DNA of 64,000 nucleotides from positions 62,001-126,000 of the forward strand of contig CAJHNH020001100.1 in assembly GCA_905116865.2 (NCBI GenBank). Reading direction: 5' to 3'. Every line of letters begins with the position of its first letter. Position 1 is the first letter of the stretch. Origin of the DNA: Candidula unifasciata (lineage: Eukaryota; Mollusca; Gastropoda; Stylommatophora; Geomitridae). Below are positions 25,901 to 32,804 of this stretch, in pieces. Under the pieces are notes generated by a model, which saw only the letters and a program-made list of their open reading frames with translations, searched no databases and was not told the DNA's origin. The position numbers and the translations under genes are program-made.

Positions 25901-26692
25901 TAGATTGTGCAAGTGAAAGGGAGATTGATAGATTGTGACAGAGACATTGATAGATTGTGCAAGTGACAGAGTAATGGATAGATTGTGCAAGTGACAGAGA
26001 CATTGATAGATTGTGCAAGCGACAGAGAGGTGGATAGATTGTGCAAGCGACAGCGGTGGATAGGTTGTGCAAGCGACAGATAGATGGATAGATTGCGCAA
26101 GTGACAGAGACATTGTTAGATTGTGCAAGCGACAGAGAGGTGGATAGATTGTGCAAGTGACAGAGTGTGGGTAGATTGTGCAAGTGGCATAAGAAGATAA
26201 CTAACTGACTAGTAAGGATCATGGAAAGCAATATTTTAACCATTGCCAGTATAACAATTTGCTGACCTTGAACAGTTGATTTCCTCGTTGACACTTGTAA
26301 CCATGGATGTCTCTGCTAGGTTGCCTTGTTCACTGTGGGGGTGACTGTTGTTACACATGATGTGTTGTTGTTATATTTTTAGCACATGTAATGTGATGTT
26401 GTTACATTTGGTTGCACACATGATGTGATGTTTTCACAGTTGTTTGCACTTTGCATGTGTGGTATGATGCCTGTCTATTCTACCTGTTGTTGTAGGCATT
26501 CCTTACAGTGAGCACAGTAGTTACCTGGAACTGAAGCGTTTCATCCAGTTTGTCCAGCCAAAGAAAATCATTCCCACTGTCAACAACGGTAGTCCTGCAG
26601 TACGCAAGAAAATGGAAGATATTTTCCGCTCATGGACTCAAGACAATCCCAGCAGTCGGGGAGCTTTGTTGAGTCCACCTCAAGGCATCTAG
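500..26692 (+). CDS. DCLRE1A: DCLRE1A (SNM1A)-like DNA cross-link repair exonuclease, 8-exon gene model, 5' partial
   Basis: Joining eight GT/AG-bounded exons gives one open frame of 835 residues plus stop (2510 nt, every phase matches). The family is the nuclear 5' to 3' exonuclease SNM1A/Pso2, which digests past interstrand cross-links. Seen in order (residue 1 is the codon at 502): a disordered Ser/Thr-rich region 1-480, PIP box QTSIFSFF 383-390, then the MBL/beta-CASP core from about 485. Metal-site motifs are D498, HFHYDH 515-520, H576 in ANHCPG, D598 in HTGDF, D622 in YLDT and H777 in SEHSSY. Human SNM1A is about 1040 aa, so roughly 200 N-terminal residues, where the UBZ finger would lie, are upstream of the window. 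Introns are 2873, 8334, 828, 3352, 3949, 2546 and 1801 bp. Family assignment is secure; the start codon and promoter are not in view. Confidence 0.95.
2040..2300. repeat. Minisatellite, 30-bp unit
   Basis: About eight copies of a 30-bp unit beginning ttgtcctcctgtcatttgtt, in DCLRE1A intron 1. Because 30 is a multiple of three it leaves a spurious 97-codon open frame. The following stretch, 2301-2500, shows nothing. Confidence 0.88.
2500..3535. repeat. Minisatellite, 38/40-bp unit
   Basis: About 26 copies of attatttatcattagac followed by one of two alternative halves: accacaagttgtatacatg (38-bp form) or aacagattgtgtacaaatgg (40-bp form). The two forms are interleaved, with the 38-bp form concentrated at 2590-2960. 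Gene conversion or slippage between two monomer lineages is likely. Confidence 0.92.
3620..4725. repeat. Minisatellite, 50-bp unit, about 22 copies
   Basis: Regular 50-bp monomers with the core ctaacattccagtgagaat, followed by aatctccacacagactgg and a gtttctgatgtgg spacer. They fill the 3' half of intron 1 and end about 120 bp before the exon 2 acceptor. Confidence 0.93.
4849..4982 (+). CDS. DCLRE1A: DCLRE1A exon 2: MBL motifs 1 and 2
   Basis: The acceptor is atatttccag at 4839-4848, with a possible branch site ggctgac just upstream. The donor is CAG|gttagt at 4983, phase 0. It encodes VDAFSYG (first conserved Asp) and [12 protein letters not shown], the HxHxDH zinc-ligand motif of metallo-beta-lactamase nucleases. 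An ATG at 4813 in the same frame lies in the intron and is not used in this model, because the splice from the previous exon restores the conserved KKI-x-x-TG-x-TVDAF join. Confidence 0.96.
4986..5503. repeat. Minisatellite, ~30-bp unit, starting at the exon 2 donor
   Basis: Copies of gtggcagttatatactgact followed by cttgcttcatgt start within four bases of the exon 2 donor. The array is broken at 5504 by an LTR element and resumes at about 7780-8060 with the same unit, so the insertion is younger than the array. Confidence 0.88.
5504..6646 (+). mobile_element. LTR of a Ty3/gypsy-like retrotransposon
   Basis: The stretch starts TGTGACAGTACTG where the host minisatellite is interrupted and ends CTGTGACA at 6646. 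An AATAAA lies at 6330-6335, and a putative primer-binding site (TGGCGCTGCGAACACG, 6651-6666) follows four bases after the end. A gag-like frame lies further downstream. No second LTR is seen before the minisatellite resumes, so the copy is 3'-truncated. The LTR limits are inferred from these signals rather than from a paired repeat. Confidence 0.7.
6651..6668 (+). other. Putative tRNA primer-binding site of the LTR element
   Basis: TGGCGCTGCGAACACG starts with TGG, the complement of a tRNA CCA end, just after the proposed LTR end. The tRNA identity is not assigned. Confidence 0.5.
6953..7774 (+). pseudogene. Truncated gag-like ORF of the LTR element
   Basis: The ATG is at 6953 (a TTG-initiated frame opens at 6935). 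The segment around residues 35-170 has the pattern of retrotransposon capsid proteins: FEGTSD, a helical region with MIDHVTSS-like hydrophobic spacing, then a segment like [20 protein letters not shown] and [13 protein letters not shown], comparable to PNMA/Ty3-type gag. A short coiled coil, [14 protein letters not shown], is near the end. The last 10 or so residues are read from host minisatellite, so the true C terminus, zinc knuckle and pol are missing. No protease or reverse transcriptase motif follows. Confidence 0.72.
7780..8060. repeat. Continuation of the ~30-bp intron 2 minisatellite
   Basis: The units gttatatactgactctta and cttcatgtttggca match those left of the LTR insertion at 5504. 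It grades into the 49-bp array to the right. Confidence 0.82.
8060..11770. repeat. Large minisatellite, 49-bp unit, ~75 copies
   Basis: The monomer is gtagctgtacactgactctt followed by gctccatgttgtctctgtca and tgtctgtca. The exact 49-bp period can be read, for example, from 11101 to 11150. Truncated and scrambled monomers cluster at 8150-8580, 9500-9600, 10220-10540 and 11620-11660. The actgactcttgctYcatgt core is shared with the shorter units at 4986-5503, so the 49-mer probably grew from that array. Open frames read in it on the - strand are artefacts. Confidence 0.93.
11771..12059. other. Non-repetitive intronic spacer
   Basis: Unique-looking intron 2 sequence between two arrays; no coding or RNA feature seen. 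Confidence 0.6.
12060..13110. repeat. Minisatellite, 75-bp unit, 14 copies, open on both strands
   Basis: Fourteen near-identical 75-bp monomers start gacaagcattccttcggggt. The period (75 = 25 codons) and the lack of stops leave 350 codons open on + and 349 on -. The - strand reads a 25-residue repeat containing [20 protein letters not shown]. It lies in intron 2, 207 bp before exon 3. One single-base insertion and one compensating deletion sit at about 12631 and 12677, restoring frame. Confidence 0.92.
13317..13435 (+). CDS. DCLRE1A: DCLRE1A exon 3: MBL core, up to the motif 3 His
   Basis: The acceptor is attattgtgcag ending at 13316 and the donor is CA|gtaagt at 13436 (phase 2). It encodes [20 protein letters not shown] and ends EAN plus two bases of the next His codon. 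This aligns with the segment between the HxHxDH and NHCPG motifs of SNM1A. It is preceded by an 8.3-kb intron that is almost all tandem repeat plus one LTR-element insertion. Confidence 0.94.
13450..13832. repeat. Minisatellite, ~46-bp unit, 8 copies
   Basis: Units of gatttcctctcacatcatat followed by attatagggaactattgaac in intron 3, starting about 15 bases after the exon 3 donor. Confidence 0.9.
13845..14240. repeat. Minisatellite, 60-bp unit, ~5 copies plus degenerate tail
   Basis: Units of gagagctgtacctatctaat followed by gaactgttagtatcttgctg with exact 60-bp spacing at 13917-14097. It decays into shorter copies up to the exon 4 acceptor. Confidence 0.88.
14264..14407 (+). CDS. DCLRE1A: DCLRE1A exon 4: motifs 3, 4 and A
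   Basis: The acceptor is atgcag at 14258-14263 and the donor is AC|gtaagt at 14408. The first base completes His576 of ANHCPGAVM. The exon then encodes LHTGDFRA (Asp598, metal ligand) and VYLDT (Asp622, beta-CASP motif A). The last bases and the donor are echoed by degenerate copies further into the following intron, at 14973-15215. Confidence 0.96.
14415..14972 (-). mobile_element. SINE-like repeat with internal CA-rich tract, copy 1
   Basis: The + strand begins with a degenerate tail followed by cttttcaaagggtcacaaat, a block shared with copies at 18405-18738, 32805-33215 and 48811-48866. Homology with the 32.8-kb copy runs on through tggtaaaatgcat and into a long CA-rich tract (14590-14950). 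It separates exon 4 from its donor-derived repeats. Orientation is set by the (GTTC)n-type tail. Confidence 0.68.
14973..15215. repeat. 44-bp minisatellite derived from the exon 4 3' end and donor
   Basis: The first unit reads gtatatctagacaccacgta agtag against the real junction gtgtatctagataccac|gtaagta: 28 of 34 bases match without gaps, and the exon frame (VYLDT) is still readable. Four or five further units lose the similarity progressively but keep gtaagtaggcatgtgtagac. Confidence 0.75.
15216..16610. other. Intron 4 interior, no gene seen
   Basis: Apart from a T/G homopolymer run at about 15231-15250 and generally AT-rich unique sequence, no coding, RNA or mobile-element signature is recognisable. 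Confidence 0.6.
16614..17062. repeat. Minisatellite, 56-bp unit, 8 copies
   Basis: Very homogeneous monomers of gagccataggcactgacggc, tgtctatgatatcgtgttgt and gtacaatactcgccct. The near identity suggests recent expansion. Confidence 0.93.
17063..17655. repeat. Minisatellite, 27/30-bp unit, ~21 copies
   Basis: The unit is gttcatgtgacatgccacrs followed by tgaysga; some copies carry an extra tga. All lengths are multiples of three, so long repeat frames are open on both strands without coding meaning. It ends about 105 bp before exon 5. Confidence 0.92.
17760..17905 (+). CDS. DCLRE1A: DCLRE1A exon 5: beta-CASP domain, motif B
   Basis: The acceptor is tgttggcag ending at 17759 and the donor is G|gtcagt at 17906. 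It encodes [15 protein letters not shown] and then [14 protein letters not shown], the strongly conserved beta-CASP motif B segment of SNM1A/Pso2. Both flanking splice phases agree with the neighbouring exons. Confidence 0.95.
18060..18404. repeat. Degenerate start of the 44-bp intron 5 array
   Basis: Diverged units of agaatctatatagttgttt followed by ctagaatcacatggtgct. The array is interrupted at about 18405 by a SINE-like repeat. Confidence 0.82.
18405..18738 (+). mobile_element. SINE-like repeat with internal GT-rich tract, copy 2
   Basis: A GT-rich segment (18405-18590) is followed by gctgaatgtaagacgggcct and gtgcccaatttgtaactctt, ending in a degenerate gttcatt tail. It is the reverse orientation of the copies at 14415 and 32805 and interrupts the 44-bp array. 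Confidence 0.68.
18739..19712. repeat. Minisatellite, 44-bp unit, ~22 copies
   Basis: The unit is gtatagttgtttactagaat followed by cacatggtgctccagtctga and atat. A higher-order block is duplicated within it (18740-18900 resembles 18901-19060; 19290-19440 resembles 19560-19700). Confidence 0.92.
19713..21854. other. Intron 5 interior, mostly unassigned
   Basis: Unique-looking sequence with no supported gene. A short ~25-bp repeat of ggatgtgtgggttgataaga lies at 21615-21765. A compact GC-richer block at 20985-21120 (cgactcttacgacatgcttt and neighbouring gggtctattc) looks like part of a dispersed repeat, but I cannot name it. Confidence 0.5.
21855..22009 (+). CDS. DCLRE1A: DCLRE1A exon 6: beta-CASP domain
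   Basis: The acceptor is gtgttgcag ending at 21854 and the donor is CAG|gtagtt at 22010. It encodes [18 protein letters not shown] through [12 protein letters not shown], the less conserved part of beta-CASP in this family. Phase 1 in and phase 0 out match exons 5 and 7. Confidence 0.93.
22010..23580. other. Intron 6 5' part: probable decayed mobile element, unassigned
   Basis: The - strand carries broken coding-like stretches, for example [20 protein letters not shown] at about 22180-22290 and an acidic duplicated segment [10 protein letters not shown] at about 23160-23285. A C-homopolymer of about 22 bases is at 22741-22762 and an (AATA)n tract at about 22650. This fits the remains of a transposon, but no family motif is recognisable. 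Confidence 0.35.
23641..23868. repeat. 114-bp tandem duplication
   Basis: Two nearly identical copies start gcctgggaacccacacagaa at 23641 and 23755. The 38-codon period makes a duplicated spurious peptide on the - strand. Confidence 0.9.
23905..24555. repeat. Minisatellite of decayed exon 7 acceptor/exon copies
   Basis: Nine units carry gtttaagcactatgcatgtc followed by attccaagttt, just before exon 7. The last unit aligns without gaps to the true intron/exon 7 junction: 54 of 77 bases, or 42 of 54 in the core. In the exon 7 frame a unit reads [13 protein letters not shown] against [13 protein letters not shown]. In most units the acceptor ttgcag|gc has become ttgtaagc, removing the AG and creating a donor-like gtaag. 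Confidence 0.82.
24556..24694 (+). CDS. DCLRE1A: DCLRE1A exon 7: beta-CASP domain, PTGW segment
   Basis: The acceptor is ttttattgcag ending at 24555 and the donor is G|gtaaac at 24695. It encodes [20 protein letters not shown] followed by TGWSHSSK and a stretch ending NNVTLYG. The PTGW block is conserved in SNM1A. The first 45 or so coding bases and the acceptor are the intact end member of the tandem array at 23905-24555. Confidence 0.94.
24740..25640. repeat. Minisatellite, ~42-bp unit
   Basis: Variants of cctgtatgtgtgcacatgat followed by tatggattgtgcagcctaga in intron 7, homogeneous at 25040-25290 and diverged at both ends. Confidence 0.9.
25670..26195. repeat. Minisatellite, ~28-bp unit
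   Basis: Units of gatagattgtgcaagtgaca followed by gagagg in intron 7. Open - strand frames across it are repeat artefacts. The rest of the intron to 26495 has short ttgttacacatgatgtg repeats only. Confidence 0.9.
26496..26692 (+). CDS. DCLRE1A: DCLRE1A exon 8 (terminal): motif C His and stop codon
   Basis: The acceptor is tgttgttgtag ending at 26495. It encodes [19 protein letters not shown], carrying motif C His777, then KKIIPTVN, as in vertebrate SNM1A. The stop TAG is at 26690-26692. The last 20 or so residues ([15 protein letters not shown]) extend past the family core and are probably lineage-specific. No clear AATAAA was found in the next few hundred bases. Confidence 0.94.
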
Positions 26693-27345
26693 TGCTTGTC
26701 TACAACCTCATCAGTCGTGGAATATTGTTTGTTAACTCTCAGGCCATCCAAATCCTTGTCTGTCTCCACTTCTTTTCTTTGTCTTTTCAACATTTTGATA
26801 TGCAGCTTGACCATATTTTCATTCTTGTTTTTAATGCTTTGTTTTCCTCTAAAATCCAAAATTTTTTTTTCAAATTATTTTTTCTAAAGAGATATCTTTG
26901 TTTGTTGTTGAACGTGAAACAAATATTTTTCCTGTTAGTTGGAAACTGTTTGTATTGTTACTGTCAAGTTTATCTGTATTCATTTGTGTGTGGAAGTGTG
27001 AGGATTTTGGCACCAGATACTGTCTGCATTCATTTTTTGGGGGGTTTTGTTAAGTTTATGGATGTTTTCTCCCAGTTTACATTTATTTTTGTATAGCAGT
27101 GTACAGACTTTGACAACAGACATTATATCTATGTTCATTTTTATGTAGTAGTTTACAGATGTTGCCACAAAACATTTTACATTCATTTTTGTGTAGTACT
27201 GAACAGATGTTGGCCACCAAACAGTGTCTGCATTCATTTTTGTCTAATACTGAACAGATGTTGGCCACCAAACAGTGTCTGCATTCATTTTTGCGCAATA
27301 CTGAACAGATGTTGGCCACAAATACCCAAACATGACTAAAACTTT
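26693..27345. other. DCLRE1A 3' flank with a ~51-bp repeat
   Basis: T-rich sequence follows the stop codon and probably includes the 3' UTR, though no convincing AATAAA was found. About five copies of acagatgttggccaccaaac followed by agtgtctgcattcatttttg lie at 27090-27320. Confidence 0.6.
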
Positions 27346-28690
27346 ACCTTTTAATAGATCAAAAAATCATGATACCCACTGATTCTCTGGTATACCTGTG
27401 TGATGATCATCTGGTTTAGGAAAGATAGCTCTGGCTTATACCTACTGGCACCATTGTTTAAGTGGTTCCATCCCTTATCCCAAACCAGTGTTTCTGAAAG
27501 TGCTAGCTCTTTGTCTTTTTCTACTAATGCAAGTTGTAGAGCTTTATGAATCTCAACTATATCTTTCTGATTAGATTGTTCTGCTGCTCTCTCCTCCCTG
27601 GCTTGTGTAGTATAACAGTGATTAGGAGTGCTGAGCCAAGTACAATGAAGAATGTATACATTGAGACCAGCATCAGCACACGCCAATCCATGGCTGAATG
27701 GCATAACAGCTGCACAAGCGCTTGTCAAGGAATGCCACACGAGATGCAGGACATGAATCTTGCCGTCAGATAGGGGAACATCGAACAGTGACTACAGGGT
27801 GCAGGTCAGGCTGGAGATAAGACTGGGCCAGCTGAGAACAATCTAAGGATGAAGATAAACAGGTGGTTGGGTGTCAGGAATTGGGGAGATAGCAGAGGCT
27901 TCTAGAAACCAGGTGGAAGCCAGGTCAAACAAATAAAATGGCTGTCAGGTTGAGGGGTGTCGGACGTGACAGATCACCCACGCGAGGAAGAGAACGGGAG
28001 AGTTGGTGAGGGCTGTTAAAATAGAGAGTCAGGTCTCAGGCGTTGAAGCTGGGGGAGACCAGAAGTACTTGGGCTTGTGAAGAGAGCAATTTATGAACGA
28101 ATAAGAAAATAACAGAATTTCAGAATAACAGAAACAAGATAAATTCTACTACGTGACAGAAGAGACTTTACTTTATAGACAAGTCGATAACAGTAATAGC
28201 CCGGTGTTCAACATATGTCACAGTAACCTTTACTGGAGTGCTCGTCATCGTTGTTTAAACGAACTTACGGTTGCACTTATGTGATTAAATTGATATTGGT
28301 TTTTTTTTTTCCTATAATAAATAAACAATGATTGTATTGAAGTTGTTGAATCACTGGCAGTGTTGGTAAACACAACAGACATACGTACACTATCTGATCA
28401 CTTGTCTGTTAGGCATGCTTATGCCTGGGGAGCATCGTGATACACCCGTGTATCTCATTGGCTTCTTTCTCCGCTAGCTCTTTCATTCTAGTTTCTGCTA
28501 AACTTACAATATTTTCAGGTTTCAAAACTACTTCTTTTGCCATATTTACAGGTTTTGTGACTGATATTTTATTCTGTTAGTATCAGATTATAGAAATGAA
28601 AATGAATTGATATGATGTCACCATGCCTCTGAAAACAATATGACATGACTATGCGACGAATAAACAAAGTACACTATACGCGGTGAAGTC
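27346..28690. other. Unassigned intergenic, possible mobile-element remains
   Basis: A 129-codon open frame lies on the - strand (27351-27740). A short - strand coding-like segment (28430-28556), containing AKEVVLKPENIVSLAE, has no recognisable family. AATAAATAAA occurs at 28316-28325. Nothing here can be named safely. Confidence 0.35.
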
Positions 28691-28699
28691 TAACTCCTA

Positions 28700-29108
28700 G
28701 AAAAATGGACTAAAAGTACACTGGATATTAGCTAATGATAACAAACTAAACGTTCAGGACTAAAAACAAAGCCTGACGGAGACACTCTATCTATCCTGGT
28801 CTGAGATATTAGCTAACGTTAACAAACTAAACGTTCAGGACTAAAAACAAAGCCTGACGGAGACACAATAGCTATCCTGGTCTGAGATTGTGGCTGCCAG
28901 TAACTCCAAGGGTAGAACAGGCTAGCTATCCTGGTCTGAGATTGTGGCACCAGTAACTCCAAGGGTAGAACAGGCTAGCTATCCTGGTCTGAGATTTTGG
29001 CTGCCAGTAACTCCAAGGGTAGAACAGGCTACCTATCCTGGTCTGAGATTGTGGCTGCCACTAACTCCAAGGGTAGAACAGGCTAGCTATCCTGGTCTGA
29101 GATTGTGG
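28700..29108. repeat. Tandem repeats, ~86-bp then 54-bp unit
   Basis: Two copies of an ~86-bp unit (aacaaactaaacgttcagga) run into a 54-bp unit, gctagctatcctggtctgag followed by attgtggctgccagtaactc. The 54-bp array resumes at about 29604. Confidence 0.9.
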
Positions 29109-29603
29109 CTGTGTCGCACGCCCACGTGGGTAAATACACTGATATAGTGATGTTTGGGTTTGATCCTTAACAATGCCCACCCACGTGAGAAACTGGACTA
29201 ATATCTAAGCTATGTTGATCCTAGACAGTCCTGGATAGCCAAGAAAACAGCGAGTGGCTCGTTCCATGAAATGAAAGTTGCTGTACTTGTATTCACAGGA
29301 GTAGGAGAAGGGATAGATAGAGATCAAGATGAACCCACTGAGATAATATCAGGATACTCAGTTAACCCCTCCGACTGTTCTCCTCTCCTGGCATTACTTA
29401 AAAGCCCCCATCAAGTGATTTAAATATTTGTTAGCTGAAGTAAACTAATATGCACAAAGACACTTGAACCTAAGTACACAATTTACTCAACTATTTTATA
29501 AAAACATGATCCAGATTTATTGAATAAATCTAACCAAAAATAAAATGAACTTGTTTAGGCTAGTAAAGTTGAGGCGATGTTGATAATGAAATTATATATT
29601 GGC
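29109..29603 (-). mobile_element. LTR-like insertion related to the 35.7-kb LTR element
   Basis: It interrupts the 54-bp array. It shares an ordered set of blocks with 35702-36130: taagctatgttg, gtcctggatagccaagaaaa, ggctcgtt, a gctgtactt...cacaggag block, and gcccccatcaa. It is therefore probably a solo or partial LTR of a related family in the same orientation. The exact ends are uncertain; tggct occurs at both edges, but this word is also part of the array. Confidence 0.55.
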
Positions 29604-29822
29604 TAGCTATCCTGGTCTGAGATTGTGGCTGCCAGTAACTCCAAGGGTAGAACAGGCAAGCTATCCTGGTCTACGATTGTGGCTGCCAGTAACTCCAAGG
29701 GTAGAACCGGCTAGCTATCCTGGTCTGAGATTGTGGCTGCCAGTAACTCCAAGGGTAGAACAGGCTAGCTATCCTGGTCTGGGATTGTGGCTGCTAGTAA
29801 CTCCAATGGTAGAACAGGCGGC
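29604..29822. repeat. 54-bp array, right part
   Basis: Four more copies of the 54-bp unit seen at 28880-29108. The reading frame is open because 54 is a multiple of three. From 29823 to 30040 no feature is seen. Confidence 0.9.
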
Positions 29823-30039
29823 AGCTCAGATGTGTAACCTCTCAACCTGCCCACTTATCATACACAAAATGGTAATGGAGTCTCCGGCTGCCAACCATAT
29901 ATACTGGACACAACAATGTAAAATAAAAACACAACATAATTTACTATTACACACCTGTCAGTGGAAGACGATGAGACAAAAAGTGAAGTGGACGTCACAG
30001 TCTAGTAAAAGTAAAGGACCCTTTCCACGCCTTTAGGCG

Positions 30040-30245
30040 TATAGGGCTAAACCTATATTTTTATAGACCAGTCGGCATCACACCGTCTGTCTTTACTTTC
30101 CCGGGACTGCACCCGGTACCCATGCAAGGCTAGGAACCAAGGTCATTTTTGAAAAAAGTCCGGCTCCGCCAGGGAGCAAACCCACGACCTTTCGATCTGC
30201 GGCGAGCGTCTAGTCCCTCGGCTACGATGACTCCCACATCACAGT
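30040..30245 (-). mobile_element. tRNA-derived SINE
   Basis: On the - strand the head has an A-box-like TAGCCGAGGGACTAGACG and a B-box-like GGGTTTGCTCCC at tRNA-like spacing, both with mismatches to the RNA polymerase III consensus. A body with a CGGGTGCAGTCCCGGG palindrome follows. Family and ends are not determined. Confidence 0.55.
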
Positions 30246-30404
30246 CTACGTTGGCTTTAAACGCGGGCACAGGAGCGCCAAGGTGGCTGCGTTTGCTTGA
30301 GATACAATCAGGCTGGAACACCAGACTCTATCAAGACACCTAGGTACTCGACTTGTGGTTTCCCTGGATCTCTGTCCTGAAGTACAGGCTCAAGTCCAAT
30401 GTAG

Positions 30405-31125
30405 TTACATAAATATTGCATGAACAAACAATGTCAAAAGATTGTGGTAGTCCTCAGCAAACAATCTCTGAGTTCTGACGTGAGATGGTCCCACCTCTAT
30501 TATGACACAGCTGTAACTACACACTGTGCCAAACATGTCTAGTACCAAAGCTTCTCTTTCAAACGTTTTATACTTTTGTTGAGCTGAGTTCAACTGTTGT
30601 GACATGTAAATCACAGATAGAAGCTTTCCTGCATATTGTTGAGCTGAGTTCAACTGTTGTGACATGTAAATCACAGATAGAAGCTTTCCTGCAAATTGTT
30701 GAGCTGAGTTAAACTTTTGTGACATGTAAATCACAGATAGAAGCAATCCTGCATATTGTTGAGCTGAGTTCAACTGTTGTGACATGTAAATCACAGGTAG
30801 AAGCAATCCTGCATATTGTTGAGCTGAGTTCAACTGTTGTGACATGTAAATCACAGGTAGAAGCTTTCCTGCATATTGTTGAGCTGAGTTCAACTTTTGT
30901 GACATGTAAATCACAGGTAGAAGTTTTCCTGTATATTGTTGAGCTGAGTTCAACTTTTGTGACATGTAAATCACAGATAGAAGTTTTCCTGCATATTGTT
31001 GAGCTGAGTTCAACTTTTGTGACATGTAAATCACAGATAGAAGCTTTCCTGCATATTGTTGAGCTGAGTTCAACTTTTGTGACATGTAAATCACAGATAG
31101 AAGTTTTCCTGCATATTGTTGAGCA
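30405..31125 (-). repeat. 60-bp minisatellite derived from a gypsy-type RNase H coding segment
   Basis: Nine 60-bp units, ttgttgagctgagttcaact followed by gttgtgacatgtaaatcaca. On the - strand they encode a 20-residue repeat centred on VIYMSQKLNSAQQ. At its C-terminal end the frame runs into YKTFEREALVLDMF (30530-30600), which is the conserved start of the RNase H domain in Ty3/gypsy polyproteins (pattern: Y-x-S-x-x-L-N-x-A-x-x-x-Y-x-T-x-E-x-E-x-L-x-L). The array therefore grew from a transposon fragment. Confidence 0.72.
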
Positions 31126-31639
31126 AGCATGCCAGCTGTGGTATGACCACTAGCATCTGATGTTGCATTACATTTTGTAGGATCCGATTTTCTCAGAACT
31201 GGGGGATCTGAAGTGTAGCAGCTGCAATAGGGTGCTCACATGGTTCAACATTCACTATAATGCATGATCGTATGCAATTTAAGAAAGTGCACAGTTGGTA
31301 CCCAAACATTTAACGGACGAACACAAAATGAACAGATTTGGGTTGTCCTTGCAGCATCGCTGCAGATGACAGAGAAGACATGTTGTAGACGAATCCTGCT
31401 TGCATCACTACCAGTCTGAATTGAAGCATGCTTCAGTGCAATGGAAACATCCTTCTTTTTCCCCATGCCTTCACAAATTGAAAGTAGCGCCATCAGCGGG
31501 GAAGGTTATGCTGATAGTGTTCTGGATTGTCAAGGAGTGCTTTGAACCAATTAATTAAAAAAAATTTTAAAAGGTGAAGGTTGAATTATACTGTTAAGTT
31601 CTGTCTGTTTTGTGATACAATTCTTTGAAAACGTCCAGG
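31126..31639. other. Unassigned, possible decayed transposon
   Basis: No clear gene. An 82-codon - strand frame (31245-31493) has no recognisable motif. Proximity to the mariner relic suggests it may be its degraded upstream part. Confidence 0.35.
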
Positions 31640-31910
31640 CCTGCTGAGTAAAAAGGAGTACTGCTTGATGACAATGCCAGACCACATACTGAAACATCTA
31701 CTTTACAGCCCTGACTTAGCCCCTAGTGATTTCCACCATTTTGGTCCACTGAAAATCCACCTTGGTGGGAGACATTTCGCGAATGACACAGAAGTTGAAT
31801 GTGAAGTGAAAATGTGTTTTAGAAAACCGAGCAGTTCAGGTTTGGAAGGACTGCTACAACTATGGGATAGGTGCATCAATGCTGGTAGAAATTATGTTGA
31901 CAAATAACGG
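31640..31910 (+). pseudogene. mariner-family transposase C-terminal relic
   Basis: One frame reads GVLLDDNARPHT (31656-31692), containing the second catalytic Asp region of mariner transposases. After a frameshift comes LLYSPDLAPSDFHHFGPLK and LGGRHFAND, the signature block with the third catalytic Asp, then a tail like WDRCINAGRNYV and a stop at 31905-31907. The N-terminal DNA-binding part and first Asp are missing. Confidence 0.85.
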
Positions 31911-32804
31911 GACACTCAACAACAACAACAAAACACGGTTTATGTGATCTTCTTTATTAATTTTTTTCAGAGAGGAAAATATATCGATCAAAATTATCTT
32001 TATAGCTATATGTGGCATAGGCGTTGCGAACATGCTTCGTAAAGCGTGGTGCTGGGTTCGATCACAGCTGCGCGCCTTGCGCCAGTATCGAGAAGCCGAC
32101 CATCCAAAATGCAATGGCTACTGGGCGTAAATCTGCATTTAAAAGAAAACAGCCCAAAAATGCTGGGGCTGGTTCTGCAACGTCATGTAAAGTATACGCA
32201 ACTAACAAACTGATAGTTATGTAAGACTTCTGCCATTTAGTAAACGTTTAATTTATTTATCAAGGCCAAAGTTATTCATAAAATTGTATCACAATACTAT
32301 ACTCCAAACTACCTTTTCCAGTTGATTAAATCCAATCCTACAAATGTAATTCCAGTTTGGTCCTTTTTAGGACGACACATTTTTTGTTATTTGAAGCACA
32401 ATTTAGGCAGGCCATAAATATGGCCAATTGTCTGAACGCGGTTTCTGGGACCTCTCCACGGCGATCCTCATCTGTATGGTGGCACTTTGTGTCATCGGAT
32501 GTTTATTGCTTGTGTGATGTCCTGGTGGGGTAGAAAGACAAGCCAATCCTACGAACAGCACGGGATTCAGTTTATTACATTTGCCTAAACTTAGAATAGA
32601 TTTATATAAAAAAAGTTTAGGATTCTGACTAACACTTTATCCTACCGTCAAGCTAATAACAGGATATCATAAAAAAAATGCCTGCCGTCAAATACGGAAA
32701 CATCGCCGCCTGAAAAACTGTTTTGTCTAGTTCCCGCTCACTGCCAAGACAGTGAGAGCCTTGTGGGCCCGGGAGTCAGAGGTTAGGCCAGCAAAATAAA
32801 GAGA
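31911..32804. other. Unassigned intergenic
   Basis: No gene seen. A tRNA-like fragment with ggttcgatcacag at about 32049-32070 has no convincing A box or fold. Confidence 0.4.

Noticed and set aside
25694..26294. Three overlapping - strand frames of 126-158 codons
   Set aside because: 28-bp minisatellite in intron 7.
29104..29608. tggct as target duplication of the LTR-like insert
   Set aside because: The word is part of the host 54-bp unit and the implied ends are not TG...CA, so it is not reliable.
32040..32110. tRNA gene
   Set aside because: Only a B-box-like ggttcgatcaca; no A box or cloverleaf could be drawn.
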